This document shows, in pieces, positions 34,243 to 42,250 of a DNA stretch of 64,000 nt. Positions within the stretch are counted from its first letter, which is position 1. Each line of letters opens with the position of its first letter. The notes under the pieces are model-generated. The model was not told where the DNA came from. It ran no database searches and was given only the letters and a program-made list of their open reading frames with translations. The stretch is from contig NZ_LISX01000011.1 in assembly GCF_001905465.1 (NCBI RefSeq), positions 124,001-188,000 on the forward strand. The letters run 5' to 3'. A program made the translations under genes and the position numbers. The DNA is from Kitasatospora sp. CB01950. GTDB taxonomy: Bacteria; Actinomycetota; Actinomycetes; Streptomycetales; Streptomycetaceae.

Positions 34243-35238
34243 CTATTTCTTCCGCGCCCGGCTGGGCTGCACCCGGGCCGGCTCGCCCGGCATCTTCGGG
34301 TGGTCCGGCGGATACGGCAGATCGCCCGCGTCCTGGTGCGCGTACAGCTCCAACACCCGTTCCAGGGAGAAGCGTTGCGCCTCCATGTCGGCGTGCACGT
34401 CGCCCAGTTCGGCGAACCGCTCGGGGACGGTGCGCAGGGTGAAGTCGGCGGGGGAGACCTGTTCGACCTCGTCCCAGCGCAGCGGGGTGGAGGCGGTGGC
34501 CTGCGGGCGGGGGCGCAGCGAGTACACGGAGGCGATGGTGCGGTCGCGGGCCATCTGGTTGTAGTCGACGAAGATCCGCTCGCCGCGTTCCTCCTTCCAC
34601 CACTTGGTGGTGACCTCGCCGCCGGTGCGGTGCTCCAGCTCGCGGCCGAGCGCGATGACGGCGTGCCGGCAGTCGGTGAACGTCCAGCGCGGCTCGATCG
34701 GCACGTACACGTGCAGGCCCCGGCCGCCGGACGTCTTCGGCCAGCCCGTCAGGCCGAACTCCTCCAGCAGCGGCCGCAGTTGGAGCGCAGCGCGGGCGGC
34801 GTCGGTGAAGTCGGTGCCGGGCTGCGGGTCGAGGTCGATGCGCAGTTCGTCGGGGTGCTCGGTGTCCTCGCGGCGCACCGGCCACGGGTGGAAGGTCAGG
34901 CAGCCGAGGTTGGCCGCCCACAGCACCGCGGCCTCCTCGGTCGGGCAGATCTCGTCGGCGGTGCGGCCCGAGGGGAAGGCGATCCGCGCGGTCGGCAGCC
35001 ACTCCGGCAGGCCCTTCGGTGCGCGCTTCTGGTAGAAGAACTCCGCGTCCACGCCGTCCGGGAAACGCTGCAGCGTGGTCGGCCGGTCGCGCAGCCCGCG
35101 CAGCACGCCCGGGGCGACGGCCAGGTAGTACTCGGCGACGTCCCGCTTCGTGTACCCGGGCTCCGGGTAGTAGATCTTGTCCGGGTTGGTCAGCCGCACC
35201 GTCCGGCCGCCGACCTCCAGTTCCACAGCAGAAGGCAT
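34243..35238 (-). CDS. ligD: Stand-alone LigD-type polymerase (NHEJ primase-polymerase domain)
   Basis: 331 residues forming only the polymerase domain of LigD: LTNPDKIYYPEPGYTKRDVA at the start, the metal-binding aspartates in RIDLDPQPGTDF, TSGGRGLHVYVPI and FVDYNQMARDRTIASVYS. Such enzymes fill or extend DNA ends with a preference for ribonucleotides during non-homologous end joining. ATG at 35238 lies 7 nt after TAGCGT, consistent with a leaderless transcript. It is divergent from an ATP-dependent ligase, so the two probably act together. No Ku gene is in the window. Confidence 0.93.
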   Translation of the reverse strand: MPSAVELEVGGRTVRLTNPDKIYYPEPGYTKRDVAEYYLAVAPGVLRGLRDRPTTLQRFPDGVDAEFFYQKRAPKGLPEWLPTARIAFPSGRTADEICPTEEAAVLWAANLGCLTFHPWPVRREDTEHPDELRIDLDPQPGTDFTDAARAALQLRPLLEEFGLTGWPKTSGGRGLHVYVPIEPRWTFTDCRHAVIALGRELEHRTGGEVTTKWWKEERGERIFVDYNQMARDRTIASVYSLRPRPQATASTPLRWDEVEQVSPADFTLRTVPERFAELGDVHADMEAQRFSLERVLELYAHQDAGDLPYPPDHPKMPGEPARVQPSRARKK

Positions 35239-35250
35239 GCGCTCCACGCT

Positions 35251-35446
35251 AGGCCCTCTCTTTCGGATCTTGTCGGATCAGCGCGCGGTGTCGGGCGCCC
35301 GGCTGGGCGTGCCGGCGAAACGTCCTCGTACTGGGTGTACTTGGATGTTTTGCCGGTGCGTCCGTGGGGGCACCTCCCAGCCCGCCAGGGCTGGGGGAGG
35401 GATGATCCGGCGTCGCGCGCCCGGCAGGATCCGGAAGAGAGGGCCT
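35251..35446. repeat. 196-bp element with terminal inverted repeats (MITE-like)
   Basis: The ends are a perfect 12-bp inverted repeat (AGGCCCTCTCTT at 35251-35262, complement at 35435-35446) continuing imperfectly for about 20 bp. The interior includes GTACTGGGTGTACTTGGATG and a hairpin around CCTCCCAGCCC/GGGCTGGGGGAGG. There is no ORF and no clear target duplication. Its left end touches the -10 of the LigD polymerase. It makes up most of the 338-nt gap between the divergent repair genes; the rest holds nothing else I recognise. Confidence 0.6.
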
Positions 35447-35576
35447 GGGCGCGGGCCGCCCGCAGGCCGCGCGTTGCGCCGCTCCGGGCGTGGCGGGGGC
35501 GTTCGGACAGCTGCCGACACGCCGGGTGGGCCCGACACGCCGTGGCGCGGCGCGGGGGACAGCGACCATCGGAGGC

Positions 35577-36641
35577 ATGCAGCTACCCGTGATGCCGCCG
35601 GTCTCGCCGATGCTCGCCAAGGCGGTGGCCGCCATCCCGCCCGACATGCAGTACGAGGCGAAGTGGGACGGCTTCCGGGCGATCGTGTTCCGCGACGGCG
35701 ACGAGATCGAACTCGGCTCGCGCACCGGCAAGCCGCTCACCCGGTACTTCCCCGAGGTGGTGGCGGCCGTCCGCGAGCAGCTGCCCGAACGGTGCGTGGT
35801 GGACGGCGAGATCGTGGTCGCGCACGACGGACGACTGCACTTCGAAGAACTGCTGGAACGCATCCACCCCGCCGCGTCCCGGGTCCGCACCCTCGCCGAA
35901 CGCACCCCCGCCTCGCTGGTCGCCTTCGACCTGCTCGCCCTTGAGGACGACGACCTCACCGCCCGCCCGCTGGTCGAACGCCGCGCCGAACTCGCCCAGT
36001 TGCTCGCCGACGCGGCCCCGCCCGTCCACCTGGCCCCCGCGACCACCGACCTGGACCTCGCCCGCACCTGGTTCTCCCGCTTCGAGGGCGCTGGCCTGGA
36101 CGGCGTGGTCGCCAAGCCGCTCGACGCCACCTACCGGCCCGGCGAGCGCACCATGTTCAAGGTCAAGCACGCCCGCACCGCCGACTGCGTGGTCGCCGGC
36201 TACCGCGAACACAAGAGCGGACCCGTGGTCGGCTCCCTGCTGCTCGGCCTGTACGACGCCGACGGACGCCTCCAGCACGTCGGCGTCAGCGCCTCCTTCA
36301 CGATGGCCCGACGGGCCGAACTCGCCGAGGAACTCGCCCCGTTGAGACTGGACGCCGAGGACCTGGGCGGCCACCCGTGGGCGGCCTGGACGGACGAACG
36401 GGCCCAGGCGGAGGACCGGCTGCCCGGCGCGGTCAGCCGCTGGACCGGCAAGAAGGACCTGTCCTGGGTGCCGCTGCGCCCCGAACGGGTGGCCGAGGTC
36501 GGCTACGACCACATGGAGGGCACCCGCTTCCGGCACACCACCCGGTTCAAGCGCTGGCGGCCGGACCGCACACCGGAGAGCTGCACGTACGCACAGCTGG
36601 AGGAGCCGGTCTCCTACGACCTGGGCGAACTGCTGCGCTGA
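35577..36641 (+). CDS. ATP-dependent DNA ligase (LigC-like)
   Basis: 354 residues. The adenylation-lysine motif is YEAKWDGFRA near residue 23, followed by motif III/IIIa (GEIVVAHDGRLHFEELLERI, LVAFDLLAL), motif IV (EGAGLDGVVAKPLDATYRPG) and motif V (MFKVKHARTADCVV). An OB-fold domain follows. The length fits the short ligases of actinobacterial NHEJ. The ATG at 35577 directly follows GGAGGC. It is divergent from the LigD polymerase and its 3' end overlaps that of the convergent regulator by 28 bp. Confidence 0.93.
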   Translation: MQLPVMPPVSPMLAKAVAAIPPDMQYEAKWDGFRAIVFRDGDEIELGSRTGKPLTRYFPEVVAAVREQLPERCVVDGEIVVAHDGRLHFEELLERIHPAASRVRTLAERTPASLVAFDLLALEDDDLTARPLVERRAELAQLLADAAPPVHLAPATTDLDLARTWFSRFEGAGLDGVVAKPLDATYRPGERTMFKVKHARTADCVVAGYREHKSGPVVGSLLLGLYDADGRLQHVGVSASFTMARRAELAEELAPLRLDAEDLGGHPWAAWTDERAQAEDRLPGAVSRWTGKKDLSWVPLRPERVAEVGYDHMEGTRFRHTTRFKRWRPDRTPESCTYAQLEEPVSYDLGELLR

Positions 36642-37597
36642 GCGGCGCCCGGTCCGGTCGGCACGGCGCCCGGTGGGACCAGCACGGCGAAGCCGTCCAG
36701 CAGGCGCTGCAGGCCGAACTCGAAGAGCTGGTCGAGGTCGAAGTCGTAGCCCTCGCGGGTGAGCCGGAGGAAGGTCGGGTACGCGGCGACCAGGTCCAGG
36801 AACAGGGCCTCCTGCTGCGCCATCCAGGCCTCGGCGTCCTGCCCGGTGGCGGCCTCGGCGGCGGCCTCCATCTCCAGGTTGAGCGCCGTGCCGCGGACGT
36901 AGTTGAACAGCGACAGGTACACCGTGAACGCCGTCGGCAGGTCCAGGCCCTCGGCGACCATGGTGGACAGCATCCACTCGCCGAACGGTAGCGCGTTGCC
37001 GATCGGCTGGGGGCGGGTCAGCGACAGCGCCGACGCCAGCCAGGGGTGCGCGCGGAACAGGTCCCACATCAGGCGGGCGGCCAGCTCCAGCCGGGGCCGC
37101 CAGGGCAGTTCGGCGTCGGCGTCGGAGAACGCGACGGGGGCGAAGACCTGTTCCATCATCAGGGTGACCAGGCCGTCCTTGTCCGGGACGTGCCGGTACA
37201 GCGACATGGTGGCGGCGTCCAGCTCGGCTGCGACCCGGCGCATCGACAGGGCTTCGAGGCCCTCCGCGTCCGCGATCTCCACCGCCGCGGCGACGATCCG
37301 ATCCGTCGTCAGGCCGCCCTCCGCGGCGGGCCGGCGGGGGATCTGCCGTTCGCCGGCGGCCGGGCGGGACGGGGGCCGCACGGGTGCGTCGGCGTCGGCG
37401 ACCACCGTGCCGACGCCCGGAACCGCCCGGACCAGGCCCTGGCCGCGCAGCTCCGCCAGCACCTTGGTGGCGGTGGCCATCGCCACGTTCCACCGGCGGG
37501 TGATCTCCCGGGTGGACGGCACCCGGTCGCCGGGCCGCAGCTCGCCGCGCTCGATGTGCTGCCGCAGTTCGCCCGCGATCTGCTCGTAGCGGTCCAC
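36614..37597 (-). CDS. GntR/TetR dual-domain transcriptional regulator
   Basis: 327 residues. Residues 1-70 are a GntR winged helix (YEQIAGELRQHIERGELRPG, STREITRRWNVAMATATKVL). Residues about 105-160 are a TetR-type helix-turn-helix (IVAAAVEIADAEGLEALSMR, RVAAELDAATMSLYRHVPDK) followed by a TetR C-terminal ligand domain. The GntR-TetR fusion is known in streptomycetes. GTG at 37597 has GGAGG 8 nt upstream. Palindromes at 37611 and 37683 make it the probable repressor of itself and of the divergent monooxygenase. Confidence 0.88.
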   Translation of the reverse strand: MDRYEQIAGELRQHIERGELRPGDRVPSTREITRRWNVAMATATKVLAELRGQGLVRAVPGVGTVVADADAPVRPPSRPAAGERQIPRRPAAEGGLTTDRIVAAAVEIADAEGLEALSMRRVAAELDAATMSLYRHVPDKDGLVTLMMEQVFAPVAFSDADAELPWRPRLELAARLMWDLFRAHPWLASALSLTRPQPIGNALPFGEWMLSTMVAEGLDLPTAFTVYLSLFNYVRGTALNLEMEAAAEAATGQDAEAWMAQQEALFLDLVAAYPTFLRLTREGYDFDLDQLFEFGLQRLLDGFAVLVPPGAVPTGPGAAQRSSSPRS

Positions 37598-37610
37598 CCG
37601 CTCCACCTCC

Positions 37611-37702
37611 GCACTAGTGCACCAGTCGGCCCATGCTAGCTGCCGAGGCCGGTGCCGCACCAGGGCTCGGGCCTCTCCGGGGCGCACTAGTGCACTAGTG
37701 CG
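37611..37702. promoter_or_regulatory. Palindromic operators in the divergent promoter region
   Basis: GCACTAGTGC occurs once at 37611-37620, next to the regulator start, and as an overlapping double site CGCACTAGTGCACTAGTGCG at 37683-37702. They are plausible sites for the GntR/TetR protein. The monooxygenase promoter (TACGTT at 37754, TTGCGC 18 nt before) lies just beyond. Confidence 0.65.
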
Positions 37703-37766
37703 GCAGCTCGGGAATCCGTGATTAATTGCTTGCGCAGTGCGGTGCGTACAGCGTACGTTCAGTGGC

Positions 37767-38996
37767 ATGAAGAGCGACATCGAGAACGCGGACATCCTCG
37801 TCTCCGGCGGCGGCATCGCCGGACCCACCCTGGCGTACTGGCTACGCAGGTCCGGCTTCCGTCCCGTCGTGGTGGAGCGCGCCCCCGCGCCCCGCCCGGG
37901 TGGGCAGACCGTCGACCTGCGCGGCGCCGGGCGGACCGTCATCGACCGGATGGGCCTGCTCGACCAGGTCCGACAGGTCGCCGTCGACCAGCGCGGCCTC
38001 GCCCTGGTCGACCGGAACGGCAAGCACCTCGCCGAACTGCCCACCGAGGCATTCGGCGGCGAAGGAATCGTCTCCGACCTCGAAATCCTCCGCGACGACC
38101 TCGCCGCCGTGCTCCACCGGGCCACCGCCGACGACGTCGAGTACCTCTTCGACGACACCGTCACCTCCCTCCGGGAGGACGCCGACGGCGTGCACGTCAC
38201 CTTCGAGAACGCCCCGCCCCGCCGGTTCGACCTGGTGGTCGGCGCGGACGGCCTGCACTCCACCGTCCGCCGCCTCGCCTTCGGCCCCGAATCCGAACTG
38301 GTCTCCCCGCTCGGCTGCTACACCGCCTGGTTCACCGCCCGCACCGACCTGGACCTCGACGGCTGGTTCCTGATGTACAACGCCCCCGGCGGCCTGGTCG
38401 CCTCCGCCCGCCCCGGCCGGCTGCCCGGCGAGGTCAAGGCCGGCTTCAGCTTCCGCTCCGGCCCGCTCGCCCACGACCGCCGCGACCTCGCCGCCCAGCA
38501 GCGCCTGCTCACCGACCGCTTCACCGGCCGCGGTTGGGAGTGCGACCGGCTGCTGGCCGCGATGGCCGACGCGGACGACTTCTACTTCGAGTCCCTCGGC
38601 CAGGTCCGCCTCGACTCCTGCGCCCGCGGCCGGATCGCCCTGATCGGCGACGCCGCCTGCTGCCCCAGCCCCCTCACCGGCCTCGGCACCAGCCTGGCCC
38701 TGGTCGGCGCCTACCTCCTGGCGGGCGAACTCGCCTCCGCCCGCGGCGACTTCACCACCGCTTTCGCCCGCTTCCAGCAGCAGATGAAGCCCTACGCCGC
38801 CAAGGCCCAGGAACTTCCCCCGGGCGGCGTCGCCGGCTACGCCCCCAACCGCCGCACCATGATCACCCTCCGCGCCGCCTCCATGCGCTGGATGACCCGC
38901 CGCCCCTTCCGCACCCTCATGGAGGCCCAGGCCGCAAAGGCGGGCGACGTCGAACTGCCCGACTACACTGCGGCGTCGGCCGCGCACGGGGCCTGA
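37767..38996 (+). CDS. FAD-dependent monooxygenase (group A, TetX-like)
   Basis: 409 residues. The FAD motif is ILVSGGGIAGPTLAYWLRRS near the N-terminus, GADGLHSTVRRLAFG lies mid-chain and GRIALIGDAACCPSPLTGLG is the second FAD motif. This layout is shared by aromatic hydroxylases and the TetX/rifampicin-inactivating group. A neighbouring GntR/TetR repressor suggests induction by its substrate, possibly an antibiotic or aromatic compound. ATG at 37767 follows TACGTT by 7 nt, fitting a leaderless transcript. Confidence 0.9.
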   Translation: MKSDIENADILVSGGGIAGPTLAYWLRRSGFRPVVVERAPAPRPGGQTVDLRGAGRTVIDRMGLLDQVRQVAVDQRGLALVDRNGKHLAELPTEAFGGEGIVSDLEILRDDLAAVLHRATADDVEYLFDDTVTSLREDADGVHVTFENAPPRRFDLVVGADGLHSTVRRLAFGPESELVSPLGCYTAWFTARTDLDLDGWFLMYNAPGGLVASARPGRLPGEVKAGFSFRSGPLAHDRRDLAAQQRLLTDRFTGRGWECDRLLAAMADADDFYFESLGQVRLDSCARGRIALIGDAACCPSPLTGLGTSLALVGAYLLAGELASARGDFTTAFARFQQQMKPYAAKAQELPPGGVAGYAPNRRTMITLRAASMRWMTRRPFRTLMEAQAAKAGDVELPDYTAASAAHGA

Positions 38997-39076
38997 GCGG
39001 GCGGCCGCGCGCGCCGGTCACGGAGCGGTGCGCCGAAGTCGGGGCCGCCCGACGACCACTGGAAACCGCCGCAAGG

Positions 39077-39114
39077 GAACGGCCCCGGCCCCGTGGGGGA
39101 GGCCGGGGCCGTTC
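39077..39114. terminator. Bidirectional terminator
   Basis: A 14-bp stem (GAACGGCCCCGGCC and complement) around a 10-nt loop between the convergent monooxygenase and chitinase. Confidence 0.8.
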
Positions 39115-39128
39115 GGGAACGGGACGGG

Positions 39129-40808
39129 TCAGCCGGTGAAGCCGGCCGTGATGGTGCTGAACTGCCAGTCGCTCTGGGCGATGCCGGAGCAGGTCTCCTG
39201 CAGGCCGCCGCCCGGGCAGCCGCGGTCGCGGTTGACGGACCAGAAGGCGAGGCGGGCGATGTGGTTGGTGTTGGACCAGTCGCGGATGGCCGTCCAGTTG
39301 GCGATGGAGGTGGTCTCGTTGTTGTCGCTGAGACCGTTCATGCCGGAGATGCCCAGGTGCGAGTAGGCGGTGGCGTCGTCCCAGCCGTACACCGACTTCA
39401 GCTTGTTCTTCAGGCCGTTGGCCGCGCTGACGGTGGCGGCGTACATGTCGGTCGAGGCGTTGCCGAAGTCGAACGGCATGATGGTGAAGACGTCGATGTC
39501 CACGCCCAGCGCCTTCGACTGCTCGATCAGCCGGTTGCCGGGCGCCGTCGGACCGCTGGTGGCGGTGCCGAAGGTGACGATGGTGCGGATGCCCGGGTTC
39601 TTCTGCTTGACGATCTTCAGCGCGCCCAGGATGCGGTCCTGGACGGTGTAGTTCTCGAACTCGTCGGTGTTCTCGATGTCGATGTCGATCGCCTTCAACT
39701 GGTAGGCGTCGATCACCTTCTGGTAGGCGCCCGCCAGCGCGGTGGCGTCCGCGCAGGCCGGGCCGAGCTTGTTGCCCGACCAGCCGCCGAAGGACGGGAC
39801 GACGTCGCCGCCGGCCGCGCGGACCGCGTTGATGGTCTGCTGGTCGACGCCGTTCAGCAGCGGCCGCTGACTGTCCCAGGTCGGGTTGCAGCCGTTCTGC
39901 GCCAGCACGAACGCCAGGGTGAACCACTTGATCCCACTGGCGTTCATCACCGTGGTCGGCGACGGCGGGTTGCCCCACCCGTTGTACAGGTACGGCGCGG
40001 CCTGCTTGAAGCCGCCCGGCGTGCCGCCGCCGGTCGAAGGCGTCGTCACCGCAAGGGAGTTGGAGGCGGCCGAGACGTTGCCCGCGGCGTCGTGGGCCTT
40101 GACGGTGAAGGTGTAGGCGGTCGAGGCGGTCAGGCCCGTGACGGTCGCGGAGGTGCCGGTGACGGTGGTCGCCGGCGTCCCGTTGCGGTACACGTCGTAG
40201 CCGGTCACGCCGACGTTGTCGCTCGACGCGCCCCAGGAGAGCGAGACCTGCGTCGCGGCGGTGGCGGTCGCCACCAGGCCGGTCGGGGCCGTCGGCGGCT
40301 GGGTGTCGACGGGGCCGCCGCCGGGGCCGTCCAGGCTGACGTCGTCCGCGTAGTACGTGCCCTGGCCGAACCACCCGTTCAGGTAGACCTCGGCACTGGT
40401 CTGGGCGGCGCCGGTGGTGAACGTCACCGACAGCTGCTTCCAGTCGGACGCCGACGGCGTCCAGGTCGAACCGGCGCCCGTCACGCCCAGGTACACGTAG
40501 TTGCCGCGCACCCAACTCGACAGCGTGTACGTGGTGCTGGGCTGCACCGCGACGGTCTGCGCGCACCTGGCGGTGTCACCGGCGGTGACCGCGCCGGCCA
40601 GCGCCTTCGAGCCGCCGTGCACGGGGGTGGAGACCACCGAGCCGGTGCCGCCCGAGCAGGACCAGCCGCTCAGGGTGCCGGACTCGAAGCCGGGGTTGGT
40701 CAGGATGTTCGCGGCACTCGCGGAGCCCGGGACGGCCGCGACCGCGGCGCCCGCCAGCAGCAGCGCCGCGGCTCCTACGGCCGTGGCACGGCGATTGAAG
40801 GCATGCAT
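39129..40808 (-). CDS. Secreted GH18 chitinase with CBM and fibronectin III domains
   Basis: 559 residues. A signal peptide (AVGAAALLLAGAAVAAVPGS) is followed by a carbohydrate-binding beta-sandwich (about 33-160, ILTNPGFESGTLSGWSCSGG), an FnIII domain (about 170-260) and a GH18 catalytic domain with the D-x-D-x-E signature in LKAIDIDIENTDEF. It hydrolyses chitin outside the cell. The ATG at 40808 has GGAGG 5-6 nt upstream. The DasR-like operator in its promoter fits the known chitin/GlcNAc regulation of streptomycete chitinases. Confidence 0.93.
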   Translation of the reverse strand: MHAFNRRATAVGAAALLLAGAAVAAVPGSASAANILTNPGFESGTLSGWSCSGGTGSVVSTPVHGGSKALAGAVTAGDTARCAQTVAVQPSTTYTLSSWVRGNYVYLGVTGAGSTWTPSASDWKQLSVTFTTGAAQTSAEVYLNGWFGQGTYYADDVSLDGPGGGPVDTQPPTAPTGLVATATAATQVSLSWGASSDNVGVTGYDVYRNGTPATTVTGTSATVTGLTASTAYTFTVKAHDAAGNVSAASNSLAVTTPSTGGGTPGGFKQAAPYLYNGWGNPPSPTTVMNASGIKWFTLAFVLAQNGCNPTWDSQRPLLNGVDQQTINAVRAAGGDVVPSFGGWSGNKLGPACADATALAGAYQKVIDAYQLKAIDIDIENTDEFENYTVQDRILGALKIVKQKNPGIRTIVTFGTATSGPTAPGNRLIEQSKALGVDIDVFTIMPFDFGNASTDMYAATVSAANGLKNKLKSVYGWDDATAYSHLGISGMNGLSDNNETTSIANWTAIRDWSNTNHIARLAFWSVNRDRGCPGGGLQETCSGIAQSDWQFSTITAGFTG

Positions 40809-40862
40809 GGGGGACCTCCAGTGGGGGGTGGGGGTTGGAGGTGCGGGGAGCGCGGACAACAA

Positions 40863-40890
40863 AATGGACTGGACCAATCCCGGCTGTCAA
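40863..40890 (-). promoter_or_regulatory. DasR-like site (dre) in the chitinase promoter
   Basis: Minus strand ATTGGTCCAGTCCATT (40863-40878) matches the dre/chitinase direct-repeat consensus around GGTCTAGACC. It lies just downstream of -35 TTGACA (40885-40890), between -35 and the expected -10. The rest of 40809-41169 contains only the short leaders of chitinase and tdh. Confidence 0.7.
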
Positions 40891-41169
40891 GGCCAGGTCA
40901 AGGATCGGACGGTGAACCGACCCGCCGTCAGGGCCCGCCGCGCTGCTCCGTCCGGGTGCCTTCCGGCACGCCGCCGAACCCCGTGCCGCCCTGCTCGGGC
41001 ACGATCGTTCAGCCCTGCTGTGGCACCCGTTAAGAATTCCTCGATGGACCGCACCCACCGTGACCAGGCAGATTTCACCCTGCCCGGCCGGTCCACCGCC
41101 GCATGCCGGGCCGCCCCCCGGGCCTGCCGACCGCAGGACCACCCGCACTTCGCGTCAGGAGCCCTCGCA

Positions 41170-42201
41170 GTGAAGGCACTCGTCAAGCTGGACGCCGCCC
41201 CCGGCCTGTGGATGACCGACGTCCCGGAGCCGGAGATCGGCCCGGGCGACGTCCTGATCAAGGTCCTGCGCACCGGCATCTGCGGCACCGACCTGCACAT
41301 CCGCAAGTGGGACGGCTGGGCCCAGCAGACCATCAAGACCCCGATGACCATCGGCCACGAGTTCGTCGGCGAGGTCGCCGCCATCGGCGCCGCCGTCTCC
41401 GACATCACCGTCGGCGACCTGGTCAGCGGCGAGGGCCACCTGGTCTGCGGCAAGTGCCGCAACTGCCTGGCCGGCCGCCGCCACCTGTGCCGCAACACCA
41501 TCGGCCTGGGCGTCAACCGGGACGGCGCGTTCGCCGAGTACGTCGCGCTGCCCGCCTCCAACGTCTGGGTGCACCGCGTCCCCGTGGACCTCGACGTGGC
41601 CGCCATCTTCGACCCGTTCGGCAACGCCGTGCACACCGCGCTGTCCTTCCCGATGGTCGGCGAGGACGTCCTGGTCACCGGCGCCGGCCCGATCGGCATC
41701 ATGGCCGCCGCCGTCGCCAAGCACGCCGGCGCCCGCAACGTGATGATCACCGACGTCTCCCCGTACCGGCTGGAGCTGGCCCGCAAGGTCGGCGTCACGC
41801 TTGCCCTGGACGTCTCCCAGCACACCATCGAGGACGGCCAGCACCAGCTCGGCCTGCGCGAGGGCTTCGACATCGGCCTGGAGATGTCCGGCCGCCCCGA
41901 GGCCATGCAGTCGATGATCGCCAACATGACGCACGGCGGAAAGATCGCCATGCTCGGCCTGCCCGCCGACCAGTTCCCGGTCGACTGGTCCGCCGTGGTC
42001 ACCTCGATGCTCACCATCAAGGGCATCTACGGCCGCGAGATGTTCGAGACCTGGTACGCGATGTCCGTGCTGCTCGAAGGCGGACTCGACCTCAGCCCGG
42101 TGATCACCGGCCGGCACCCCGTCCAGGAGTTCGAAGCCGCCTTCGACGAGGCCGCCGGCGGCAACTGCGGCAAGGTCATCCTGGACTGGACCACGCTCTA
42201 G
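41170..42201 (+). CDS. tdh: L-threonine 3-dehydrogenase
   Basis: 343 residues, a zinc-dependent medium-chain dehydrogenase. It has catalytic-zinc residues in GICGTDLHI and GHEFVGEV, structural-zinc cysteines in CGKCRNCLAGRRHLC and the NAD-binding VLVTGAGPIGIMAAAVAKHA. It oxidises threonine to 2-amino-3-oxobutyrate, which the next gene product cleaves. GTG at 41170 has AGGAG 8 nt upstream. There are 49 nt between this gene and kbl, so they are a bicistronic operon. Confidence 0.95.
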   Translation: MKALVKLDAAPGLWMTDVPEPEIGPGDVLIKVLRTGICGTDLHIRKWDGWAQQTIKTPMTIGHEFVGEVAAIGAAVSDITVGDLVSGEGHLVCGKCRNCLAGRRHLCRNTIGLGVNRDGAFAEYVALPASNVWVHRVPVDLDVAAIFDPFGNAVHTALSFPMVGEDVLVTGAGPIGIMAAAVAKHAGARNVMITDVSPYRLELARKVGVTLALDVSQHTIEDGQHQLGLREGFDIGLEMSGRPEAMQSMIANMTHGGKIAMLGLPADQFPVDWSAVVTSMLTIKGIYGREMFETWYAMSVLLEGGLDLSPVITGRHPVQEFEAAFDEAAGGNCGKVILDWTTL

Positions 42202-42250
42202 ACACCAAGCTCGGCAAGCCAGTTGACCCTTCGTTAGGAGCGACACACCC

